A stretch of 64,000 nt of DNA, taken from positions 11,904,001 through 11,968,000 of the forward strand of contig BTRK01000004.1 in assembly GCA_036245805.1 (NCBI GenBank), read 5' to 3'. The notes beneath the pieces were generated by a model. That model saw only the letters and a program-made list of their open reading frames with translations, did no database searches and had not been told where the DNA came from. Position numbers and translations under genes: made by a program. This document shows positions 47,360 to 59,706 of the stretch, piece by piece. The DNA is from Pristionchus mayeri (Eukaryota; Nematoda; Chromadorea; Rhabditida; Neodiplogasteridae). How positions within the stretch are numbered: position 1 is the first letter of the stretch; every line of letters begins with the position of its first letter.

Positions 47360-49221
47360 TCATCGATTCTCAGCTTTGTGAATGTCCCAGGATCTTCCAA
47401 GTTCTATGAAGTAAATCTCAGCATTGACTTTTTCTCTGAATATTTCGACAGTAGCAGGAGCAGGAATCCATCGAAATCTGTAATCATTTGTGATCTTGAT
47501 ATTCTAACATGCATTGTTGATGAGGATACAACCTCATAATACCTTCTCCTCAGCTGTATTTGATATTCTCTTCTCAATTTTGGCTGTGAGAAAACAAAGA
47601 TCGCAAGGGTGATCGGAACAGATCTAGAGAACAATTTGGAGTCATTATTTGCTCAAAACTCACTCACATTGTGTGCAAAAACCCGAAAACTTCTCCCCCC
47701 ACAGCTGACAGAGTTTTATCCTGAAACGATTTTGTTTATTTTTTATATATATATTTCCGACGCGAACTGACGTCATGGATGTATGTGAAATGAAAATAAG
47801 TTCCGACGGATCCAATGGAAACCAGACTTCCGCATGAAGCAGCAATGTTTAGCATGGCCTGAGAGATACTGTTTTATATTTGTTTTAAAGGAGGAAAATG
47901 GCTTGTGTTAAGTGTAAATAATCTGTTTAGATTTCTAGCATCAGCGCATCAATCTCTCCCCGGAAATCCCCTTTTAAGTACATGAAATATCCAATAGGCT
48001 CACTCGGAAAACACGAAAATTCTCGGCTGCTTGGAATTTTGCGGAAAGCGAATAAGTGACGGATTTTTGATCGATTTCAACTTGTCTTTTGTTTTTCAGA
48101 TAAATATAAATTGCAGTCTGAAGCAATTGATAAGAATGAAATCAGAACTGGCTTACGATTATTGCCGCAATAATGAGTAGAACCAGCGTTGTGACAAAAA
48201 AAACCAACGAATACAGCACATTGAATGCAATACCTGGAGCATCCGATTGGTAGTGTAATAAGATCTTTCGTACCAAACGTAATGGATACCGCTGAGGAAA
48301 GGCTCATTGTGAAAACAATAGCTAATAATGTTATTGATATGCTGCTCAACTTTCTTTTCTGAAGAAACGCTGTACATAATCATCATTTCAATGAACTGAT
48401 TATTGAGTTACGAATAGAACAATTTAGGAAGTGCATTCCGGCAGCTACAAAAATCTCCAAACTACAATCTCGCATATACTCGTAAGTTAAAATCGTAATC
48501 GTCAGTTTTAAAATAAATTCGCGCTTTTCTACCTCTATTTGCGCAAACCTCGTAATTGGCAATGTAAATGGTAGCGAACGATCGCTCGATTACCTCAAAA
48601 TATAATTATTTCAATACTTGAACTTTAAAAAATCTTACAAATCCTACGAAAACGTATAGGCCGAAACACCAAGCGTAGAGATGGGCAATCGACATTGTTG
48701 AGAGCAGCGTGAGATTGTCCTCAGCTTGTAAGCAAGTTATTAAACTTGCTTAGCATCTACTGATCTAGTGCTAACAAAACGGTTTTACAAGCCGGCTTTC
48801 CGTGTCCATTTTTGCCAGCACTAATATATACCTCTCAAGTCGACGAGGCCGCACTCGAAGAGCAGAAGAAACACTCTGCTGATGCCCATAACGTAAAAGT
48901 TTGCAGAGAAAGCAATAGCAATGCGAGCAAGATTAGGATGAAGTAAGCAAGTCTGACGAGCACATGTCGTAAACTATCACGCAATTTCGATAGTTTACTT
49001 TATTGAATACGTGTATGGATGTCGCCGTAGAAATCGAACCCCCGAGAATTGTTGCGAGTTCGACGAAAATTAACAATTTGAAAATATTTAGGCTCCAGCC
49101 GTGTTCGAAATCTCTCGAGTCCCCAATTATGGTCATGAATCTGCAAATATCATGAGAGAAATGTAGCGATAAGTTACCGGCATTCGGCGTTCGTTAAATT
49201 TACATTGCAGTTGAAAAACAT
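47360..49221 (-). CDS. sre-like chemoreceptor (Sra superfamily), intact
   Basis: Putative sensory GPCR of about 350 residues in 12 exons: 49221-49178, 49140-48999, 48952-48832, 48724-48639, 48593-48549, 48358-48274, 48233-48157, 48117-48004, 47858-47772, 47720-47668, 47623-47543 and 47477-47360. Landmarks: MFFNCNVNLTNAECR; LLHPNLARIAIAFSANFY; VIERSFATIYIANYE; YSLSAKFQAAENFRVFR; tail PATVEIFREK. Exon sizes equal those of the 32523-34352 paralog except the last. Both genes lie on the same strand and alternate with str-like genes, suggesting a duplicated block of one sre-like plus one str-like gene. Confidence 0.85.
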
Positions 49222-50072
49222 CTGAATTCTGAAAGCGATTGCGCGATCGCTATTATTGAGGCGAGAAATAATGAATTATGTAGGGAGTAATACGGGATTT
49301 GGATTCTACCGAGTACAACATGATTATAGTCAATCAGCAGATGCTTTATTTTTTGCGTGTATTCATGTTGATGAAGAGAAATGCACATTATTTCTCGACA
49401 AATGGAATAAGTAATAATATCAGTATGGTCGAAGATATCGGCTTCTGGATGATTTTTTTTTCAGAAAGGCCGTTCGCCTAGAGCGGTCTGCCTAGTTCTT
49501 ATGTTGCAAATACAATTAATGTGTCCTTCCCCCCCCCCCCCCGACACATATATTTTGGCATTACAGGATGCGCCCTACCAAACCCTTTCATCATTCTGAG
49601 GCTCAGCCACGAATCGACATATGCGAGCTCTATTGTATCATCAGTTTGAGTGACATTGGTCTCTCCCTATATAAGGTTCCAAGTCAATAAGTCGCTTCTT
49701 CTCGAAATGGTGACTGACGACGTCTCCGACCCGTCATTCTCGAGCTGCAGAAGAGCTGAGTGACCTTGCTGATATACTCCGCTTTCACAAGTAGACTGCT
49801 TCCAATACCGTTATCAGGTGCCAAGAGTTTGGTAATGATAAGTATCGTCCGTGCAGCTCTCCGTTTTCACCCCCAATTTTTTTTCGAAATCGCAAATGGA
49901 GCATAAATGTGATATTTGATCAAGCATCGTCCATCACTTTTCAACGAATACAATGTATGATATATTCCTATAGCATCGAAGCACTCATTATCACTGTATC
50001 TGATTCTTTAGCGCGCTTGGTACCGACTCGGGACTCCCGAGGGTGATTAAGCAGACCGAATGAGTGCTATTA
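49222..50072. other. Intergenic with poly-C tract
   Basis: Holds an uninterrupted run of 14 C at 49529-49542. No exon or repeat unit was recognised. Confidence 0.4.
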
Positions 50073-50962
50073 TTAGGTTGGTGCAAAAGTTTCTTACTAT
50101 TTATTTTTTCCGCTATTTCTGCTGGCATATTTCGATTGTCTGTAATTTCTCTATAGTGTTAATGAACTCACCAATAGTGAACTTTCATAATATAATTGTA
50201 TTGGATCTAGTGTTTCCTAAGTAGGTGAAAATTATTTTATAAGAGAAAATCCCGGAAATTGGCGTTTTCCAGTGTTTTTGATTGAGCTCTACTTTTCGAA
50301 TATTTGTGACCTACTGAATTTGCCTAATATGTAAGTAGTGGAGCAAGAGTTGCTTGTTCAGTTAAGCGTGAAAAAGCCGATCTTCAGTGCAATTAAGTAG
50401 AAAGATACAGTAGAAAATCCTGATTTGGACGTCCCGGGCTGAATCGCGGTTTCGAAATGTCCCGTTCGCTCATTGATAAATGCATTCAAATGCAAATGTA
50501 CCTATATACTAAGGTCGGTAGGTAGAATATAATCAACCAGAATTGGGCTGTCTTACACGATCTATACGAATACAGTGCTAGCAAAGACAAAGTAGGAAAT
50601 TTCCAATTATAATTTTCTGGCACTTTGTTCCAAATTTTAAGCGGGCATTTCGTGTTTATGAATTTGTACAGAGTGTGGAAATATTCCCGTGAATTGGGCT
50701 TTTTAATAGTCCTTCACCTTTGACATCTCACAATTCTCCTTGTAGTTATGAGCAATTAAAAAGTATGGCGAGATACGGACAATAATGACTTTGACAGTGA
50801 ATATTGCCATCGTTAGCGATCGAATTGACCCGGTATAGTGTTATTTAAAAAGCATTCCTCATAAACTGAGAAAAATCATTAGTCGATTGGCAAAATTAAA
50901 TGAACGGAGGAGGTCAAAATTCCCAAACATGAAAATAGACAGAAACTTTTGCACCAACCTAA
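50073..50962. mobile_element. Non-autonomous mariner-like element (890 bp)
   Basis: Ends TTAGGTTGGTGCAAAAGTTT and complement (22 bp), flanked by TA at 50071-50072 and 50963-50964. The TTAGGTTGGTGCAAAAGT end is the classic mariner type also found in human MADE1. No transposase frame remains. Confidence 0.9.
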
Positions 50963-51278
50963 TATAATGTTTGAGCAGCTTGGTTTTTGATTCACCTAGA
51001 AAGTTCGCTATTGTTATTCGCGTGTGCAACGTTTATTCATTTTAGAAATTTTTTTATCGATTTTTATTAAAATTGTTATTGATGAAAGATCTTCGAGAAC
51101 TTCCGTATCAAAACGATGATTTTGGTTCAATCGATGGACTGTAATTGTCGACAATGCATCAAAGCTCCTTCCGAATAAGATGCACTCAAAGGATGTGCAT
51201 TTATTTATCGCATATCCGATTAGTAGAACAGTAGTCTGCCCCGAATTGCGAACTCTAATTTAGTACTGGCACAGAACT

Positions 51279-52758
51279 CTATGGATCACGATACGGAGTG
51301 GGAATCATCATGATCGATGGGGTTGGCATCACAGACGTCATTTGCGAGGAGAATAACAAGTGGGCGTGCTTCGTCTTCCGACGGGTGATCATGCACCAGA
51401 CTGCGTAACGGTAATCATTCATGAGTAGAATGATAACTACGGCGTCCCAGGCAGGAAAGAGTGCGACTAGATAGAAGCAGGCGTCTGTAATTGCGTTGAC
51501 TGCCTCACAGGAATGTCCCTTTTACAATTGTAGATTCTTCATAAATGCAATTTCGCTTTGCGCGGAATCTTCCTCTACTTGCCTGCAATCGCGCCTGCGG
51601 GCATCCCATAGTAGGTGAGTGTAAGGCAGGAGAAGTAGGGAATGTACACGCAAACGAGCGGCACGATCGTCTGAAAAATGATGTCGTTTCAGTAGAGTTA
51701 CACTTGGAATGACAATACCTGGGCAGAGACTGCGATGAACAACTTCATCTGGAAGTTGTTCTTCATCTGTGATATCTTCATAGATTGTCGAATGCCTCGA
51801 AAGGTGAGGAAAGCTAAAGTGAGAGCCAACAAAAAGGAAATTATCATGAATGAGTCGAGCAGGATCAGGAACAGGCACCTCCGATTCATGGTTCTATTAT
51901 TGATCGCTATGTTGGTCAATTGTAAGCCATTTCGAACCCAATTCATCACGAGAAATCCTTGCGTTTTATTCCGTCCGAATCGTATTTCGAATTGGGAACG
52001 AAACATTTCGATGACGTCATCATTCTCTTCTCCGAACGTTCCGTAGTAACAAATTGCAGACCTCAACAGGTTTCATCGAATCATAGTAGATATACGTTTG
52101 TAGCTGTCAGATGCATTACATTTAATCAAATGTAAGCGTCGAAAATAATATAAATTACGAACGCCTCACCAGGCAACAAGGACACAGACTGAAATGGACA
52201 CGAGAAATACAACAAAAGGCGTCTTTGAGAAGAGCGGAATCAGATTTGGCCACGACACAGACCAGTAGCGGTAGAGGAAGTGGATATTCTTTAGCACGAA
52301 AGGAACTGTGAAGCAGGCTAGGTAGAAGCTGGGCAATCTCTTAAAATTATTGGCATATTGAATTAGTTAAATTAATTGCAGCCGCTAACCCGATCAGCAA
52401 CCATCGAATTCGAACTGACGCCGAGGCTGCCATTGATGATGAATATCTTCTGAATTTATTATATTAATTTAACTATTAATAATAATAATGTTAAAAATTA
52501 ATATATTGTACCGGATCCACAAATTCGTGCAAAACCGTCGAAAATAAGTCATATGATGCGAATATCGTCAGCAATTGCTTATAAGCACCGAGCGATATTT
52601 GAGTATAATTTCTGATGCAGTACAGGATAACACTATTTGTCACAACGCCGACGGCTAAAATACGGTTAATTTGATCATGGGTTTCAGACCGATATGTGTT
52701 TCAGACTATTTTCTAACTTACCACAACTAGTCTTATTGATAATATCCCCGTAGAGCAT
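51279..52758 (-). CDS. str-like seven-helix chemoreceptor, intact (gene 4)
   Basis: Predicted 347-residue receptor in seven exons: 52758-52722, 52654-52512, 52446-52390, 52339-52170, 52061-51719, 51670-51583 and 51484-51279, with all phases consistent. Landmarks: SLGAYKQLLTIFASYDLF between helices 1 and 2; NIHFLYRYWSV after helix 3; MKNNFQMKLFIAVSAQTIVP entering helix 6; FPAWDAVVIILLMNDYR in helix 7. These fit the Str superfamily (str/srd/srj), closest to str by eye. The intron after exon 6 has a GC donor (gcaagt) where phase demands it. This gene is not a close paralog of genes 1-3: its exon structure and sequence differ. Confidence 0.85.
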
Positions 52759-54284
52759 GGTGGATATACGGTTAACTGAAATGAACATTATGATGATTTG
52801 CACACTGTGCTCCCTTGGGAGAGTGGGTGTGGATTAAATATGATCATTGCATTGAATAGCGTATCATACTGCATGTGCATTATGCAACAAAATGCGTGTA
52901 TTATCGTGGAGTTATACATGATCGAAAAGCTGATTATCAGGAAGAAATAAGATATGAGCAAGCGGCGTTCTTTTGTTTTTATTCGGAGTTTAGCTGATTG
53001 ACTCCGGACAAGGCCTTCCGTAGGGTAGATAATTCACCGAAACCAGTGGGGACGGTGGTCATTCTTCCTCGGCCATGGAACCTTCCGCAATAGGATGAAC
53101 GAAGGAAATAACGAGGAGGACGAAGCATCAGCTGGTAGTTAGCATCTCACTCTGAAGTCGGGGTTGGAGAAAATGCAGAGGAGGCATGAGAGACAAAATC
53201 AAGATGATTAACCGAATAAGGAGTTTTTCTAAAAACACATTTCTAAACACATTTCTTTTCTAGAAATGCCCGTTTTGGAAATTTTTCCACTGGTTACGGT
53301 ATGTTTCGCTGCATCGAGAGGACCGCGAAATAGAACGATTAAATTCAAACATTGATTTTGCATTATTTTGTATATTTTCTTCCTTTAATTATTAGTATTC
53401 TTAATTACAATAATAATGTAATAAAGGAAAATAATACTATGTTTCGAATTTGTTGATAAATGACGAAAATGCTCGATAGGATACGGCAGTTCTCCGCTCG
53501 GTTACAGTACTACCGGTCATGGAAAAATTTCCAAAATGGGAATTTCCAAAATGGGAAATTCTGAAATTTATTTTCCTTTTCTTGCTTTTCCAAAAAATGA
53601 ATTTCCATAATTTTTTTCTAAATATTTTTTTCCAAAATTTGCATTTACGAAATGAAATTTACATTTCGGGGTAATACCCTCATTAGCCAATCGGCATAAT
53701 ACCATCGGTATGATAGATATTTTTGGTTTTTGATTATCGTAAGCTTTAGAAGAATTACATAAAATAAAAATATCAATCATCAAACGAATCGAACAACCGA
53801 ACACGAATTCATGATTGACTTCGAGCGCCACATTTTCTACCGACCACCTTCCATGAAGATATCAACGTTCCTCCTCGCTCATCTTGTACAAATTACAGTT
53901 AGAAACACTCATTGACCATCCTCTTGATTCGTCTCCTTCTTAGCCCTTGATTGTTCGGCAAAATGTGAAAATGTTCGGGAGAATGGTACAACTCTGATTA
54001 TTCCTCCTCATCGAATTCGTTCTGCATGCCGCCTCAGAATACGCGTCAGAATTATGTCGTCCGTCTCCCATCTAGCGGATGAGATCCTTGTTTCTGCGAT
54101 CGCATAATATTGGTCGGTCTTCATTTGTCCACGTGAATGCAAGCTAAGGAAAGGCATTTGATGATTAACGATTAGAATGTTATTCGTAGTCGTTCCACAC
54201 TGACTCTAACGCAATAATAGTCATTATCTTTCTCGTCACGGATATCACTTGCTCAGACTTTAGCCTTTGCAGACTGCATTTCCA
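52759..54284. other. Intergenic, nothing recognised
   Basis: 1.5 kb between divergent receptor genes. AT-rich, with runs of GGAAATTTCC-like sequence around 53270-53600. No exon could be supported. Confidence 0.35.
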
Positions 54285-57000
54285 ATGTTTTTCAACTGCA
54301 ATGCAGCCTTGACAAACAGCGAATGCAGGTTGGTCAATTATTTTGTGCAATTAATGTCATTGGCAGATTTATTGCAACGATCGGCGACTCGAATCAATTC
54401 GAACCCGGATGGAGCCTTAATATACTGCAATTCTTGACATTAATTGAATTCGCGACTATTCTTGGAGGTTCAGTTATGCCGGTGGCAACCATCCATGTTC
54501 TCAATCAAGTACTGCTATGTAATTGTATACTAGTGTTAAACTACGCGTATCAGACTTGCTTAATTCATCCAAATCTTGTGCGAATTTCGATCGCTTTCTC
54601 TGCAAACTTTTACGTTATTGCCAGTAGCAGAGTGTTGCTTCTACTATTCGAATGCGGCAAAATCAGCATGAGCGGTAACATGCAGTATACATTCAACCTT
54701 CAATTGTATTAATTTATTTTTTTTTGTAGATAACTTCACTCTGATCTTAACAATTTCAATTATACATCTATACTCTTGGTACTTCAGCCTGTTCCTCTTT
54801 TCAGGATTTGTAAGTTGTAGAACTTTTTGTATGCATTTCAATATGCGCATTTTTTAGGCAATCGAGAGATACTTTGCTACTCTTTACATTGCAGACTACG
54901 AGGTTTGTGTAATTAGAGATGGAAAAACGCGAAAATGAAATTGTGTGGCATGGCAAAAACGACAGCCTCAAAATGTCTACAACGCACAACTTTTGACTAG
55001 GTGAAGACAGTGCTTAGAAAAAATCGTCTTCTGATATCAATACCCATCAATCGGTGGTAGTTTCGGCTATCTTTGCGTGTTTTGAAATTTCGTCGTCCAT
55101 GCATATTGCGCAGTTTCACGATTCGCTGCACATCTACGATTATCATTTCGGGGGAGGAATCGTCTGACTCTCTCCAAAAAAAAACGCTTTCTCGTCGATC
55201 AGAGTGAGTGAGAGAGTGTATTATATGGAGAGAGCGAGACCATTGCTCCTTCGGGGGTATGACAGTACCGCAACGAGAAAAGTGCTCGAAATATCTTAGT
55301 ACAGAGATGTGATAGAACTTCGTGGTTGGCATTAACTAATTACTAATGATGGGCACTTTCTGCCCTGAGGGCATATGAATGACGTCACTGAAATAAGTGA
55401 CGTCACTTTTTTCAGACGTATCGATGGGGTCATGGTAACAAATCGTGATACCATGACCCCATCGATACGTCTGAAAAAAGTTTGTGTTGAATCTAGACGA
55501 GATACCAAAGCCCACGCAATCTACGGTATCTCCTCTATAATTCTACAGTATCCCGATACATGATCATCTAGCTGACGTAGACTCACAAGTTGATGAAAAA
55601 GATCCTGTTTTCTCGTCCATATATCAGCTAGATTAGTGTATCGCGATACGGTAGCCGATAAATTAAAGTGGGGATACCGTGGATTGTGTGGGCTTTGCTA
55701 CCTCGTCTAGATCCAACACAAACTCCTATCACGATTTTTTACCATGACCCATACGTCTTAAAAAAAGTTACGCCACTTATTTCAGGGACGTCATTCATAT
55801 GCCCCCAGGAGGGCAGATAGTGATCACCATTACTAATTATAGTTGATACCATCCACGAAGTTCTATCACCGCTCTGCACTAAGATATTTTGACTTGCGTT
55901 TTGTCTTTGCGCTGTATACCCCATCATTTCATCTCCGGATTTAATCAGCTTTTCAACAAATATGAGAGACACGTAGCTCCCCCCCCCCCTCCCTCCCGTC
56001 GCTATCCCCGTTTTGTCGATGCCGTTGTGTCGCCGTGCCGTGCTTCAATTTGGATATTACATCATGTACTATCATTTCAACAGAAACGGAAGATGTCGTG
56101 CGTCTCCATATCAGTAATTGCTACGACTCTCACGATCAGTCTGCTCGCTGCAATCTGCTTCTCGTTCGGTGAGAACAAATGTTCAAGCTCGAATACACCT
56201 CAACCATCAGGTCTTGCATTCAATGTATTGTATTCCTTGTGGCTCGTGGCTACAATATTGTTTGTTGTCATTACTACAGGGATAATTGTGAGTAAATTTT
56301 CAATCATTTATATGTTTTATTTTGTTTCAGGTATCGATTTATATTTACACGAAAAATAAAAATTAAGTTGAAATAGACAGAACGTCCGTAACTTACTCGC
56401 TCTCTGCAAAGTTCCAAAGAGCCGAGAATTTTCGTGTATTCCGTGTGAGTATATACATTGAATCCGAAATGGTGATGAAAAGGAAATCCACGAGTGTGAC
56501 AGGCAATGCTAAACATTGCTGCTTCTTGCGGAATCTTTGTATTCTTCGGTTTCGTCTCAGTGTATTGTCACGTCATCTACGTCCATGAAGTGAGAAATTT
56601 GAATAAAACACCGAAAACCTGATTTCTAATAAATCGATTAAGGATACAACTCTCTCGGCTTTAGCTGGAGAATTGTTCAGTTTGTTGCATACAACATGAG
56701 AGAATTCGCAGTAAATAACAACTACAACGTTTTATCAAATCTGGTCCAATCGTAACTGCAATATTTTTCTTCTCCCAGCCGAAGTTGAAAAGAGAATATC
56801 AAATTCAGCTGAGGAAAAGGTATTGCACAATGACAAGACTAAACGATGGTTTGCAAATATAATGTGAAACTATTTCCAGAATTCCATGGATTCCGGCACC
56901 TGCCACTGTCGAAGTATTCAAAGAAGCAAATGCGAATATTTATTTCGCTGAACTCGGAAGATCCTGGGAAAATCACAAATTTGAAATTCGTATACAATGA
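54285..57000 (+). pseudogene. sre-like chemoreceptor pseudogene
   Basis: Twelve exon-like blocks mirror the intact paralogs: 54285-54328, 54367-54508, 54554-54674, 54730-54809, 54858-54902, 56084-56168, 56211-56287, 56331-56444, 56503-56589, 56643-56695, 56739-56819 and 56880-57000. It starts MFFNCNAALTNSECR and keeps AIERYFATLYIADYE and YSLSAKFQRAENFRVFR. Damage: codon 12 of exon 8 is TAA (56364-56366) where paralogs have His or Arg-Gln context; the donor after exon 10 is AT in place of GT; the acceptor before exon 11 is AA in place of AG. The flanking exon frames are otherwise open, so decay is recent. Intron 5 is 1.2 kb and holds a foldback. The terminal frame closes at 57000. Confidence 0.85.
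55250..55925. repeat. Foldback element in intron 5 of the sre-like pseudogene
   Basis: Outer arms (about 55250-55420 and 55745-55925) are inverted copies, and a strong internal hairpin lies at about 55418-55480. A run of 11 C (55979-55989) follows. Confidence 0.8.
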
Positions 57001-57494
57001 AATATGTTATAAATAAGCAAAATTATCGATACATTGTTATCAAGTACACAAGCGATTTCAAGAAATATAGCTCGAGGATATGGTTATGAGAAACACAACT
57101 GGGGAAATGACACTCCATTACTATATTAGACTCGATACTGAAAATCACCATTACTCGAATATTCCAAAGGTCGAAAGGTCTATTATTCGAAAATTATCGA
57201 GAAGAAATGAACAAAATGAATAAACTATGATCTCTTAACTGAAAACGCTCTAAGAATTGCTTGTTATTTCCTTTTCCAAGTAGAAAATGAAATCGAGTAG
57301 CAGTCGTAATTTAAACGTAATTGAATTTAGTGAATCAATATGTGAATGGCTAGCTTGGAAATAACTAGCATTCTCGTAGGTTCATTAACGCCTCGATAGT
57401 GCTGGTAGCGATTTCTCCCTCATCTACCGTCCTCCATTCACATGCAATCTTAATCAATTTGTTCATGTTTGATTTTTTTTTCGTTAAAATTCAG
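57001..57494. other. Intergenic, missing receptor 5' region
   Basis: The region where helices 1-3 of the following srd-like gene should lie. I see no receptor exon here. Confidence 0.35.
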
Positions 57495-58834
57495 CAAACG
57501 TGTTGTAGCCCGGCTCCATCTCGTTGGAAGATTCTGTCATTTTGCTTGCTCTGCAATGCGCTCACTTTTGTTGTGTTGGTAAAACTTTGTGTTCATTTAT
57601 AGTCTATGGAATATGTAATGCAAGTTGTGCTAATTGAGACCAGATTATTATTCTAAATCAAGTTCAGGTGCCTCTAATTCTTAATTTCAATACGAGTGAT
57701 GAGATCCGAATCGCTCTTTCGCACGAAAAACCCAACTACGAGATGAGGAATTACGTCGTTGAAGGTGTTCACATTTATATTCTGTAAAGAGAGCAATGGC
57801 CGAGTCCCAGAAGACCATTGCTAGAGATGGGAGCTCGGGGTATGACTCAGTGGTTAGAGCACTCGCCACGTGATCGGAAGGTCGTTTGGTCGAATCACCC
57901 TGCCTCCATTGATGCTTTGAGCTCACCTGACATTTAAAATAATATCTTACTATTAACAAGTCAGGTTCTTAATTGGAATTTATGTGAAAACGCATCCACC
58001 GGGTAGCAAGTTTGTAGTGAAGAACTACTGCAGTTATAAGGTCGCCTGACGCGGCAATTCGGAATTATACAGGCTTCGTGAACATTTACGAGCGGAAATT
58101 GCTGGCTGCTCTCACGATAGCTGTAGCGCCTAGCCTGCCCATATTCGCAAGTGTTATCGTGCTGAGAGCAAAGGTTGGCATATTGAATAAGCGCAATCCT
58201 TACCCCAAACCACCCAGGTACTCGCGAGAATCACCGAAAATGCCTGCGGCATGAGCAAGAAGACATTAAGAATGCACCGGACGCTTACCAAGGTGGGAAA
58301 CAAATTGCATTGCTCGTTTCATCCAATTTCCTTGTGCTCTCTGATAACAGCATTGCTTCCTAAGGAACCATCAAAACTTGTGCGAATAGGTCAAAATTGT
58401 GACTTTAGAATCAGGCATCTGAATCTATTATTAAAAAGGGAATACAATCAAAATCAGGTGCTTTCGCTGCAAGCGCTGCTGCCCGTCTTCCATCTCCTCG
58501 CCGCCCTCGACTATTTCACGTGTCAGTTCGGCCTCGTCGAGTGCTCGCCCGCCCAAGAACATTCCATACTTCTGGTAATCGTTTCACTATTATCGAATTA
58601 GTGTTTTAATTAGAAAATAACTTCTAAATTTCAATAGGCTCGATAGAGTCATCAATAATCTTCTTGTTCAGCTCGTTTCGTTTATTCCACTAATTTCTCC
58701 GCTGTATTACGTACAGCCATACAGGAAGTTAGCCTCCAAGATCGAATTTATTAACAAATTTTCATTGCAGATTTGTTACGAACATCTTCGGCAGAAAGAG
58801 CCTCAAAATATCATCGGATAGTGTAACGATGTAA
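57495..58834 (+). CDS. srd-like seven-helix chemoreceptor, N-terminally truncated
   Basis: Seven phase-consistent exons, 57495-57578, 57668-57764, 58073-58173, 58218-58292, 58458-58574, 58672-58727 and 58771-58834, encode 197 residues ending at TAA. Content: a helix-4 segment WKILSFCLLCNALTFVVL; loop PNYEMRNYVVEG; helix 5 IAVAPSLPIFASVIVLRAK; MSKKTLRMHRTLTK, then LQALLPVFHLLAALDY; helix 7 VSFIPLISPLYYVQPYRK. The MS.KT...H..L.K and P.ISPL.YV.PYR patterns fit srd receptors. Helices 1-3 and a start codon are not found, so this is probably a truncated gene. The intron after exon 2 contains a tRNA-like sequence. Confidence 0.7.
57838..57906 (+). repeat. tRNA-like sequence (degenerate tRNA or SINE head)
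   Basis: Reads like a tRNA: an A-box-like GACTCAGTGGTTAGAGCA near the start and a degenerate B-box TTGGTCGAATCACCC near the end, at the right distance. The acceptor stem does not pair cleanly, so it is not a working tRNA. It lies inside an intron of the srd-like gene. Confidence 0.6.
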
Positions 58835-59706
58835 GCTCTAATTTGCGTTGAAATTTCTCCGAATGAAACCCCCATTGCCATTTCCAATTTTCTGCAATCT
58901 GATGTATTGTTGTCAGTTGTAATACTCGGTATAAATGATCTGCTGTTAGAAATCAACAGTATGCACCTGCCTCCACGGCCGATTACAATCAAACAGAGCT
59001 ATGCTTTGATTATTGGTTAGGGATTAACAACGGACACTGTGTAACGGACACTGCTGCAGAAATTAAAGAGCAACAGTTGCAATCAACGAGATCAAGTCGG
59101 CGAATCCACAAATCTTCTGCATGATAGGGAAACGCTCATCGAATGAGTTCTAACTGGACTCGTGTAAAGCCTTAAAATAGAATTAAATTACCAACCAAAG
59201 TGATTTTCTTGGAAATGCTGTCCAACCATATAACACAGGTATCATGAGTCAGTGAAGGAAGCCGCGAACAATTTTTTTCAAACCCATTCAAAATCGACCA
59301 TACTATGGTGGGATGATATACTAGTGAGAAGATTTCGAACGAGTGGGACCATTTGCCCCAGAGCCGGCTTTTAGGAAATTTCCGGTTTTACAGCCGGATG
59401 TGCTGTATTTCAGCTTCCAGATGAGCTACAGAGATGGCGTTGAGCTCAAAATGTGCGGAAAATTATTTCCTGAAACTTTTATGTTGAATGGAAAGCTTGA
59501 AACGCAGCCGTTAAGAATGTAGATCTGAAAAAGTGGAATCGGAACATGAAAATAAATATTTTCACCATGACAGAAGTCGACTCCATGGAATTTTATTGCA
59601 TATTATTGAAGTTAATGAGTCCTCATGCACAATAATAATATAAAAATGGAAATCAATTCAGGCATGTTTTTTGATATTTCACATTCAATGTTGATCTGTG
59701 GCTAAT
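58835..59706. other. Intergenic, nothing recognised
   Basis: AT-rich DNA after the srd-like gene. No exon. Confidence 0.35.

Noticed and set aside
51735..52046. 103-residue plus-strand ORF
   Set aside because: Antisense shadow of exon 5 of str-like gene 4.
55000..55332. 111-residue minus-strand ORF in intron 5 of the sre-like pseudogene
   Set aside because: No recognisable domain, lies in an intron and overlaps the outer arm of a foldback.
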